DNA of 30,000 nt, taken from assembly GCF_030272615.1 (NCBI RefSeq), contig NW_026728911.1, positions 472,501 to 502,500 of the forward strand, read 5' to 3'. Both the position numbers and the translations under genes were made by a program. The notes under the pieces are model-generated. The model searched no databases. It saw only the letters and a program-made list of their open reading frames with translations, and was not told the DNA's origin. This document shows, in pieces, positions 18,871-27,656 of the stretch. Origin of the DNA: Cryptomeria japonica. Its lineage: Eukaryota; Streptophyta; Pinopsida; Cupressales; Cupressaceae. Numbering within the stretch: the first letter of the stretch is position 1; each line of letters begins with the position of its first letter.

Positions 18871-19205
18871 TCAAGTTTTAGTCGTCGGGACTCATTTCGA
18901 GCCTTAGAGGTCGTTTCTTGTCCGGTTGCCCTGTCTTCGACCTGGGAACCCAATTTTGGTCCTCGGGTCCCATTTTTTTTTGTCTCGCATCCCACTTTTG
19001 GCCTGTGGCCTTTTCGGGGTCGATTCTCGTTTTGGGCATCAGAGCATGTTTCTTCTCCTAAAACCCAATATTTGTTTATTAAGTCTCGGAACACATTTTT
19101 GTTCTCGTGGACCCATCATGGGTCTTGGAACGCATTTGTGGTCCTTGGGTCCCATTTTGCATCCCGAAACTTGTGTTTTGGTGCTTGATCCCTATTTTGG
19201 GTGCC
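18871..19205. other. T-rich spacer block with GGGTCCCATTTT words
   Basis: Less GC-rich than its surroundings. Loose repeats of the type TCGGGTCCCATTTT, TTGGGTCCCATTTTGC, CTCGGAACACATTTTTG and CTTGGAACGCATTTGTGG occur at about 25-30-bp steps. Plus-strand frames of 132-163 codons cross it but extend into repeats and show no known motif. The copy in unit 2 is at 26807-27141. Confidence 0.65.
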
Positions 19206-19566
19206 CACCTTGCACCAAGTGCGCACCCGGGGCAAACCGAGCGCCTTGGTGCACCGGGGCAAGATCGAGCGTGCACCCGAGGCGCCCCGAACATGCACCA
19301 AGGTGCACTCGGCCCACATGTGAGCGCAGGTCGTTGCGCCCGAGGTGGTGTGTGGGCACCGCGTTGCAGACGGGACACTGCACGCACACGACGCCCCCTC
19401 CAGGTGCACGCACGTAGGCCGGGCCGGGTGCACACCCGACGCCCTAGCAAGGTGCGCGCACCTGGGCAGGGCTCACACTTGGCGAACGGGGCGCACTTCG
19501 CGAGGGAGGGTGTGCACCTCGACGGGGGTGGGTGGCCGGGGTGGATTCGCACGTGGGTCGCGGTTT
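19206..19566. other. GC-rich spacer upstream of the 5S gene
   Basis: Non-tandem GC-rich sequence with scattered GCGCACCCGGGGCAAACCG, GTGCACC and CCGAGG words that also occur in the downstream sub-repeats. No coding feature stands out. The same block precedes the second 5S gene at 27142-27502. Confidence 0.6.
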
Positions 19567-19596
19567 GCTAAGTACACACTGCGACAAGCTCATAAC
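19567..19596 (+). promoter_or_regulatory. 5' flanking element of 5S gene 1
   Basis: GCTAAGTA at 19567-19574 lies 23-30 bases before the gene, where plant 5S genes usually carry a TATA-like TTTAAGTA-type element. GC at -9/-8 and C at -1 (19596) are also near the expected positions. In plants this upstream sequence works together with the internal A, IE and C boxes in RNA polymerase III initiation. Confidence 0.6.
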
Positions 19597-19715
19597 GGGT
19601 GCGATCATACCAGCATTAGTGCACCGGATCCCATCAGAACTCCGCAGTTAAGCGCGCTTGGGCCGGAGTAGTACTGGGATGGGTGACCTCCCGGGAAGTC
19701 CCGGTGTTGCACCCT
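19597..19715 (+). rRNA. 5S rRNA: 5S ribosomal RNA, copy 1
   Basis: About 119 nt, starting GGGTGCGATCATACCAGC and ending GGTGTTGCACCC plus T, with a perfectly paired terminal stem (GGGTGC with GCACCC). The internal promoter is intact: A box around 19646-19660 (AGTTAAGCGCGCTTG), intermediate element around 19663-19668, C box around 19676-19693 (GGATGGGTGACCTCCCGG). It closely follows the plant 5S pattern. A T-run follows, and nothing suggests a pseudogene. RNA polymerase III would transcribe it to give the 5S RNA of the large ribosomal subunit. It lies once per 7,936-bp unit. Confidence 0.98.
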
Positions 19716-19720
19716 TTTTT
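19715..19720 (+). terminator. RNA polymerase III terminator of 5S gene 1
   Basis: A run of six T directly after CACCC, with a second run of five T at 19723-19727 as a likely backup. Confidence 0.88.
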
Positions 19721-19727
19721 AGTTTTT

Positions 19728-20144
19728 CGCCGGGCGTCGCAATGCTATTTGAATAAACCTTTTGCCCGTTTGCGTTCTCGTCGGGGCCGGGCCGGGCCGG
19801 GGTGCGCTGCCCGCACTACCGCGCGCGCGGGGGCGACACCGAGCGCGCACCCGAGGCACCCCGAGCACACAGGCCACGGTGCAACCCGGGCGTTGTGCGC
19901 GCACCCCGGTGCGCCCGAGGTGCTGCGCGCGCACCCAGGTGAAATCGGTGTGCACCTCGGCCAGTGCGCGCTCGGTCGAGTCGCGCACGTTGGCCAAGGT
20001 GCACGGTGATGTTTCTTACTCTAAGGTTCCGCACCAGACGCCCGGGACAGGTGAGCGAAGCTGGGCGGGGCCGGGTGCGCGGCCGGGGCAGGTGCACGCA
20101 GCTGGAGAGAGCTTTGGAGCACACTTCGGAGCGCACCAATGATG
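19728..20144. other. Very GC-rich spacer downstream of 5S gene 1
   Basis: Starts with CCGGGC, then a GGGCC triplicate (around 19784-19802), and a CGCGCGCG run around 19820-19830. Words GCGCACCC, GAGGTGC and CCGGGGCAGGTGC follow. It is not clearly tandem. Frames on both strands are open because stop trinucleotides are rare. The copy in unit 2 is at 27664-28080. Confidence 0.6.
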
Positions 20145-21559
20145 CGCTCCATTCAAAAGTTTCCTGAAAAGGCAAAAAAAGTTGAGATTATAGAATTTCC
20201 CACTTGAGAGATTGTAAAAAAAAAAAATTTAAAATGAAGGAAACGCGGGTGCCAAGGTGTGCGCAGCCCAGCCAAGGTGTGCGCACCAAGGCGCCCACCC
20301 TGGCGAAGGTGCACGCAAGGTGCGCACCCGAGGCAAACCGGACAATTAACCCAACTTTCGACTTCGCGCGCACCTTGGAGCGCACTTCGGAGCGCTCCTT
20401 GGTGCGCACCAATCTTGGGCACCTCGGAGTGCACCATGGCGCCCACCAAGGTGCGCACCCGGGGCAAACCGAGCTCCGACTTCGTGCGCACCTTGGAGCG
20501 CACGAAAGGTGCGCACCATGGCGCCCACCAAGGTGCGCAGCCCAGCCAAGGCGTGCGCATCAAGGTGCGCACCCTGGCGAAGGTGCGCACCCGGGGCAAA
20601 CCGAGCTCCGACTTCGTGCGCACCTTGGAGCGCACAAAAGGTGCGCAACCCAGCCAAGGTGTGCGCACCCCGGTCAAACCGAGCTCCGAATCGTGCGCAC
20701 CAGAGGTGCACGCCATCGTGCGCACCTTGGAGCACACTTCGGAGCCCTCCTTGGTGCGCGCCGATGTTGCGCACCTCGGAGCGCACCCGGGGAAAACAAT
20801 GCAATTAACCCGACTTTCGACTTCGTGGGCACCTCGGAGCGCTCTCGGGTTCGCACCTCGGAGCACACCGAGGTGCGCACCTTTGATGCGCTGCCTTCAC
20901 CAATTTCCAGAAAAGGCAAGAAAACATTGAGAAGGTGTGCGCACCGAGGTGCCCACCCTGGCGAAGGTGCACGCGAGGTGCGCACCCGGGGCAAACCGGG
21001 CTCCGACTTCGTGCACGCCGCACCTTGGAGCACACTTCGGAGCGCTCCTTGGTGCGCACCAGGGCGCGCAACCCAGCCGAGGTGCCCACCCCGGCGAAGG
21101 TGCACGCGAGGTGCGCACCCGGGGCAAACCGGGCTCCGACTTCGTGCACGCCATGGTGCCCACCGCGGCGAAGGTGCACGCGAGGTGCGCACCCGGGGCA
21201 AACCGGGCTCCGACTTCGTGCACGCCGCACCTTGGAGCACACTTCGGAGCGCTCCTTGGTGCGCACCATGGTGCCCACCAGGGCGCGCAACCCCGCCGAA
21301 GGTGCACGCGAGGTGCGCACCCGGGGCAAACCGGGCTCCGACTTCGTGCACGCCGCACCTTGGAGCACACTTCGGAGCGCTCCTTGGTGCGCACCATGGT
21401 GCCCACCAGGGCGCGCAACCCCGCCGAAGGTGCACGCGAGGTGCGCACCCGGGGCAAACCGGGCTCCGACTTCGTGCACGCCATGGTGCGCACCGCGGCG
21501 AAGGTGCGCACCCGGGGCAAACCGGGCTCCGACTTCGTGCACGCCGCACCTTGGAGCAC

Positions 21560-24500
21560 ACTTCGGAGCGCTCCTTGGTGCGCACCAGGGCGCGCAACCC
21601 AGCCGAGGTGCCCACCCCGGCGAAGGTGCACGCGAGGTGCGTACCCGGGGCAAACCGGGCTCCGACTTCGTGCACGCCGCACCTTGGAGCACACTTCGGA
21701 GCGCTCCTTGGTGCGCACCATGGTGCCCACCAGGCCGCGCAACCCAGCCAAGGTGTGCGCACCAAGGTGCACGCGAGGTGCGCACCCGGGGCAAACCGGG
21801 GTCCGACTTCGTGCACGCCGCACCTTGGAGCACACATCGGGGCGCTCCCGGGTTCGCACCGGCGTTGCGCACCGTGGTGGGCACCTCGGAGCACACCAAG
21901 GTGGGCAGCGAGGTGCGCACCTTTGATGCGATGCCTTCACTAATTTCCATAAAAGGCAAAAAAAAAACGAGATTTTAAAATTTCCGTTTTGAAAGATAGT
22001 GAGAAAAAGGGAATGCTGGTGCCATCTTGAGCCCGCCCTGGTGCGCAGCCCAGCCAAGGTGTGCGCACCAAGGTGCCCACCCTGGCGAAGGTGCGCGCCC
22101 GGGCAATTAATCCAACTTCCAACTTCGCGCGCGCCAGGGTGGGAGCGCACCCAACAACCGGGCCTGGGAAGAGCCAATGCGAGAAACCCCACCAAACGCT
22201 CTGACAAAAAAAGAGGGGGCGCTCCAGTAACCCCGCTTCGGAGCGCACCCTGGGCAAACCCAGCCAAGGTGCCCACCCCGGCCAAGGTGCAGGCGAGGTG
22301 CGCACCCGGGGCAAACCGGGCTCCGACAACGTGCACGCCGCACCTTGGAGCACACTTCGTAGCGCTCCCGGGTGCGCACCTCAGAGCACACCAAGGTGGG
22401 CAGCGAGGTGCGCACCTTTGATGCGCTGCCTTCACTAATTTCCAGAAAAGGCAAAAAAAAAAGGAGATTTTAAAATTTCCGTTTTGAAAGATAGTGAAAA
22501 AAACGGAACGCGCGTGCCATCTTGAGCCCGCCCTGGTGCGCAGCCCAGGTAAGGTGCCCACCCTGGCAAAGGTGCGCACCCGGGCAATTAACCCTACTTC
22601 CGACTTCGTGCGCGCCAGGGTGGCAACCGGGCCTCGGAAGAGCCAATGCGAGAAACCCCACCAAACGCTCCGACAAAAAAAGAGGCGGCGCTCCAATAAC
22701 CCCGCTTCGGAGCGCAGCCGGGGCAAACCCAGCCAAGGTGCCCACCCCGACGAAGGTGCACGCGAGGTGCGCACCCGGGGCAAACCGGGCTCCGACAACG
22801 TGCACGCAGCACCTTGGAGCACACTTCGAAGCACTCCCGGGTGCCCACCGGCGTTGCGCACCGTGGTGGGCAGCGAGGTGCGCACCTTTGATGCGCTGCC
22901 TTCACTAATTTCCAGAAAAAGGCAAAAAAAAATGAGATTTTAAAATTTCCGTTTTGAAAGATAGTGAAAAAAAAGGAACGCGGGTGCCATCTTGAGCCCG
23001 CCCTGGTGCGCAGCCCAGGCAAGGCATGCGCACCAAGGTGCCCACCCGAGGTGCACACCCGGGGCAAACCGGGCTCCGACTTCGTGCAGGCCGCACCTTG
23101 GAGCACACTTCGGAGCGCTCCTTGGTGCGCACCATGGTGCCCACCAGGGCGCGCAACCCAGCCAAGGTCTGCACACCAAGGTGCCCACCCCGGCGAAGGT
23201 GCACGCGAGGTGCGCACCCGGGGCAAACCGGGCTCCGACTTCGTGCACGCCATGGTGCCCACCGCGGCGAAGGTGCACGCGAGGTGCGCACCCGGGGCAA
23301 ACCGGGCTCCGACTTCGTGCACGCCGCACCTTGGAGCACACTTCGGAGCGCTCCTTGGTGCGCACCATGGTGCCCACCAGGGCGCGCAACCCAGCCAAGG
23401 TGTGCGCACCAAGGTGCACGCGAGGTGCGCACCCGGGGCAAACCGGGGTCCGACTTCGTGCACGCCGCACCTTGGAGCACACATCGGAGCGCTCCCAGGT
23501 TCGCACCAGCGTTGCGCACCTTTGATGCGCTGCATTCACTAATTTCCAGAAAAGGCAAAAAAAAACGAGATTTTAAAATTTCCGTTCTGAAAGATAGTGA
23601 AAAAAACGGAACGCGGGTGCCATCTTGAGCCCTTCCTGGTGCGCAGCCCAGGCAAGTTGTGCGCACCAAGGTGCCCACCCTGGCGGAGGTGCGCGCCCGG
23701 GGCAATCCGGGCTCCGACTTCGTGCACTGCATGGTGCCCACCAAGGCGCGCAACCCAGCCAAGGTGCCCACCGCAGCGAAGGTGCACGCGAGGTGCGCAC
23801 CCGAGGTGCACACCCGGGGCAAACCGGGCTCCGACTTCGTGCACGCCGCACCTTGGAGCACACTTCAGAGCGCTCCTTGGTGCGCACCAGGGCGCGCAAC
23901 CCAGCCGAGGTGCCCACCCCGGCGAAGGTGCACGCGAGGTGCGCACCCGGGGCAAACCGGGCTCCGACTTCGTGCACGCCATGGTGCCCACCGCGGCGAA
24001 GGTGCGCACCCGGGGCAAACCGGGCTCCGACTTCGTGCACGCCGCACCTTGGAGCACACTTCGGAGCGCTCCTTGGTGCGCACCATGGTGCCCACCAGGC
24101 CGCGCAACCCAGCCAAGGTGTGCGCACCAAGGTGCACGCGAGGTGCGCACCCGGGGCAAACCGGGGTCCGACTTCGTGCACGCCGCACCTTGGAGCACAC
24201 ATCGGGGCGCTCCCGGGTTCGCACCGGCGTTGCGCACCGTGGTGGGCACCTCGGAGCACACCAAGGTGGGCAGCGAGGTGCGCACCTTTGATGCGATGCC
24301 TTCACTAATTTCCATAAAAGGCAAAAAAAAAACGAGATTTTAAAATTTCCGTTTTGAAAGATAGTGAGAAAAAGGGAATGCTGGTGCCATCTTGAGCCCG
24401 CCCTGGTGCGCAGCCCAGCCAAGGTTTGCGCACCAAGGTGCCCACCCTGGCGAAGGTGCGCGCCCGGGCAATTAACCCAACTTCCAACTTCACGCGCGCC

Positions 24501-26130
24501 AGGGTGGGAGCGCACCCAACAACCGGGCCTGGGAAGAGCCAATGCGAGAAACCCCACCAAACTCTCTGACAAAAAAAGAGGGGGCGCTCCAGTAACCCCG
24601 CTTCGGAGCGCACCCTGGGCAAACCCAGCCAAGGTGCCCACCCCGGCCAAGGTGCAGGCGAGGTGCGCACCCGGGGCAAACCGGGCTCCGACAACGTGCA
24701 CGCCGCACCTTGGAGCACACTTCGTAGCGCTCCCGGGTGCGCACCTCAGAGCACACCAAGGTGGGCAGCGAGGTGCGCACCTTTGATGCGCTGCCTTCAC
24801 TAATTTCCAGAAAAGGCAAAAAAAAAAGGAGATTTTAAAATTTCCGTTTTGAAAGATAGTGAAAAAAACGGAACGCGCGTGCCATCTTGAGCCCGCCCTG
24901 GTGCGCAGCCCAGGTAAGGTGCCACCCTGGCAAAGGTGCGCACCCGGGCAATTAACCCTACTTCCGACTTCGTGCGCGCCAGGGTGGCAACCGGGCCTCG
25001 GAAGAGCCAATGCGAGAAACCCCACCAAACGCTCCGACAAAAAAAGAGGCGGCGCTCCAATAACCCCGCTTCGGAGCGCAGCCGGGGCAAACCAAGCCAA
25101 GGTGCCCACCCCGACGAAGGTGCACGCGAGGTGCGCACCCGGGGCAAACCGGGCTCCGACAACGTGCACGCAGCACCTTGGAGCACACTTCGAAGCACTC
25201 CCGGGTGCCCACCGGCGTTGCGCACCGTGGTGGGCAGCGAGGTGCGCACCTTTGATGCGCTGCCTTCACTAATTTCCAGAAAAAGGCAAAAAAAAATGAG
25301 ATTTTAAAATTTCCGTTTTGAAAGATAGTGAAAAAAAAGGAACGCGGGTGCCATCTTGAGCCCGCCCTGGTGCGCAGCCCAGGCAAGGCATGCGCACCAA
25401 GGTGCCCACCCGAGGTGCACACCCGGGGCAAACCGGGCTCCGACTTCGTGCAGGCCGCACCTTGGAGCACACTTCGGAGCGCTCCTTGGTGCGCACCATG
25501 GTGCCCACCAGGGCGCACCCGAGGCAAACCGGGCTCCGACTTCGTGCACGCCGCACCTTGGAGCACACATCGGAGCGCTCCCAGGTTCGCACCAGCGTTG
25601 CGCACCTTTGATGCGCTGCCTTCACTAATTTCCAGAAAAGGCAAAAAAAAACGATATTTTAAAATTTCCGTTCTGAAAGATAGTGAAAAAAACGGAACGC
25701 GGGTGCCATCTTGAGCCCTTCCTGATGCGCAGCCCAGGCAAGTTGTGCGCACCAAGGTGCCCACCCTGGCGGAGGTGCGCGCCCGGGGCAAACCGGGCTC
25801 CGACTTCGTGCACTGCATGGTGCCCACCAAGGCGCGCAACCCAGCCAAGGTGCCCACCGCAGCGAAGGTGCACGCGAGGTGCGCACCCGAGGTGCACACC
25901 CGGGGCAAACCGGGCTCCGACTTCGTGCACGCCGCACCTTGGAGCACACTTCAGAGCGCTCCTTGGTACGCACCAGGGCGCGCAACCCAGCCAAGGTGCT
26001 CACCCCGGCGAAGGTGCACGCGAGGTGCGCACCCGGGGCAAACCGGGCTCGGACTTCGTGCACGCCGCACCTTGGAGCACACATCGGAGCGCTCCCGGGT
26101 TCGCACCAGCATTGCGCACCTTTGATGCGC
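21560..26130. repeat. Intermediate duplication, about 2.37-kb period
   Basis: The stretch from about 21560 to 23900 is repeated from about 23880 to 26130. The offset is 2,365 bp at 21999/24364 and 22494/24859. It becomes 2,364 after a one-base loss in the second copy near 24920. It is 2,086 from 23597/25683 on, so the second copy lacks about 278 bp of GC sub-repeats near 25515. The borders are approximate because the sub-repeats themselves are alike. Confidence 0.8.
22092..25092. repeat. Four copies of a distinct insert with GAGAAACCCCACCAAAC
   Basis: At about 22092-22262, 22572-22735, 24457-24627 and 24947-25092 the spacer contains GGGCAATTAA, an AACCGGGCCT stretch, AGCCAATGCGAGAAACCCC, a run of seven A, and an inverted pair CGCTCC/GGAGCG around a CCCCGCTTC segment. 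These words do not occur in the surrounding GC sub-repeats. Copies alternate between two versions (22092 with 24457, and 22572 with 24947), in line with the 2.37-kb duplication. The first bases of another copy reach the window end from about 29965. Confidence 0.75.
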
Positions 26131-27502
26131 TGCCTTCACTAATTTCCAGAAAAGGCAAAAAAAAGAAAAAAATGAGATTTTAAAATTTCCGTTTTGAAAG
26201 ATAGTGAAAAAAACGGAACGCGGGTGCCATCTTGAGCCCGCCCTGGTGTGCAGCCCAGGCAAGTTGTGCGCACCAAGGCACCCACCCTGGCCAAGGTGGG
26301 TCACGGGGTGGGTCCTAGGGTGGGTAACGGGGTGGGTACTAAGGTGCGTGCCAAGGTGGGTCATAGGGTGGGTGCCAAGGTGGGCACCAGGGTGGGTGTG
26401 CACCAACCCTAGCCAGGGTAGGTCACGGGGTGGTTGTCGGGGTGGGCGTCAAGGAGCCAAGGTGGGTGGCAAGTAGCCAAGTTGCGTGCCAAGGTGGGTG
26501 TCGGGGTGGGTGCCAAGGATCCAAGGTGGGTGCCAAGGAACCAAGGTGGGTGTCTGGGTGGGTGCCGAGGTGGGAGCCAGGGTGGGTCCCAAGGTGAGTG
26601 CAAAGGTGGGTGCCAGGGTCAAGGTGAGTGCCAATGTGGGTTCCAAGGTGCCAGGGTCAGGGTGAGTGCCAATGTGGGTTCAAAGGTGCTAAGTTGGGTG
26701 CGAGGTTGGGTGCGAGGGTGGGTGGGTGCCAAGGTGTGCTAGGTGGAAGCCCGGGTGGGTCGGCATCCCATGGGTGTCGAGTTGGGTGCCTGATGGGTGC
26801 TTCTTGTCAAGTTTTAGTCGTCGGGACTCATTTCGAGCCTTAGAGGTCGTTTCTTGTCCGGTTGCCCTGTCTTCGACCTGGGAACCCAATTTTGGTCCTC
26901 GGGTCCCATTTTTTTTTGTCTCGCATCCCACTTTTGGCCTGTGGCCTTTTCGGGGTCGATTCTCGTTTTGGGCATCAGAGCATGTTTCTTCTCCTAAAAC
27001 CCAATATTTGTTTATTAAGTCTCGGAACACATTTTTGTTCTCGTGGACCCATCATGGGTCTTGGAACGCATTTGTGGTCCTTGGGTCCCATTTTGCATCC
27101 CGAAACTTGTGTTTTGGTGCTTGATCCCTATTTTGGGTGCCCACCTTGCACCAAGTGCGCACCCGGGGCAAACCGAGCGCCTTGGTGCACCGGGGCAAGA
27201 TCGAGCGTGCACCCGAGGCGCCCCGAACATGCACCAAGGTGCACTCGGCCCACATGTGAGCGCAGGTCGTTGCGCCCGAGGTGGTGTGTGGGCACCGCGT
27301 TGCAGACGGGACACTGCACGCACACGACGCCCCCTACAGGTGCACGCACGTAGGCCGGGCCGGGTGCACACCCGACGCCCTAGCAAGGTGCGCGCACCCG
27401 GGCAGGGCTCACACTTGGCGAACGGGGCGCACTTCGCGAGGGAGGGTGTGCACCTCGACGGGGGTGGGTGGCCGGGGTGGATTCGCACGTGGGTCGCGGT
27501 TT

Positions 27503-27532
27503 GCTAAGTACACACTGCGACAAGCTCATAAC
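27503..27532 (+). promoter_or_regulatory. 5' flanking element of 5S gene 2
   Basis: Identical to the flank of copy 1: GCTAAGTA at -30 to -23, GC at -9/-8 and C at -1. Confidence 0.6.
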
Positions 27533-27651
27533 GGGTGCGATCATACCAGCGTTAGTGCACCGGATCCCATCAGAACTCCGCAGTTAAGCGCGCTTGGGCC
27601 GGAGTAGTACTGGGATGGGTGACCTCCCGGGAAGTCCCGGTGTTGCACCCT
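27533..27651 (+). rRNA. 5S rRNA: 5S ribosomal RNA, copy 2
   Basis: Same length and internal boxes as copy 1, offset 7,936 bp. One difference was found: G at 27551 where copy 1 has A (gene position 19). The terminal stem, A box, intermediate element and C box are unchanged, so it should be as functional as copy 1. Confidence 0.98.
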
Positions 27652-27656
27652 TTTTT
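27651..27656 (+). terminator. RNA polymerase III terminator of 5S gene 2
   Basis: Six T directly after CACCC, followed by five T at 27659-27663, as in copy 1. Confidence 0.88.

Larger units (their letters stand above)
20145..26230. repeat. AT-rich hairpin modules, 11 in unit 1
   Basis: Modules of about 80-100 bp lie near 20145-20245, 20890-20935 (short form), 21935-22020, 22432-22515, 22904-22990, 23530-23615, 24297-24385, 24795-24880, 25262-25350, 25620-25705 and 26140-26230. The typical form reads TTCACTAATTTCCAGAAAAG, an A-run of about 8-10, ATTTTAAAAT (palindromic), then TTCCGTTTT and, after about 14 bases, AAAACGGAA, which is its exact reverse complement (for example 22477-22485 and 22500-22508). 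GCCATCTTGAGCCCGCCCTGG follows in most. Modules near 21935 and 24297 read AAAGGGAA and lose one pair; the first two are the most diverged. They punctuate otherwise GC-rich DNA at 360-1,050-bp steps. Confidence 0.88.
18342..26277 (+). repeat. 7,936-bp macro-repeat unit 1, containing a 5S gene
   Basis: The sequence from 18342 matches that from 26278 at a constant offset of 7,936 bp through the 5S gene and most of the sub-repeats. The order is: end of the G-rich minisatellite, a T-rich block (18871-19205), a GC-rich upstream segment, the 5S gene, a very GC-rich segment, then about 6 kb of GC-rich sub-repeats with AT-rich modules. Differences from unit 2 seen while reading: single bases at 19400, 19463, 19615, 19736 and 19858, one in the A-run near 21970, and 63 bp near 21481-21543 that unit 2 lacks. 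This is far longer than the 0.2-1 kb units of typical plant 5S arrays. Confidence 0.95.
20145..26277. repeat. GC-rich sub-repeat array of the 5S spacer, unit 1
   Basis: The array is built from words AAGGTGCACGCGAGGTGCGC, ACCCGGGGCAAACCGGGCTCC, GACTTCGTGCACGCC, GCACCTTGGAGCACACTTCGG and AGCGCTCCTTGGTGCGCACC. Sub-units of about 63 and 128 bp recur (for example the same CCGCCGAAGG start at 21293 and 21421). The perfect palindrome GGTGCGCACC, extended to 14 bp at 20399-20412, is its hallmark. The array is divided by AT-rich modules. Long frames, up to 662 codons on the minus strand and 579 on the plus strand, overlap one another in several registers, consist of the repeated words, and are regarded as non-coding. 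Confidence 0.92.
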
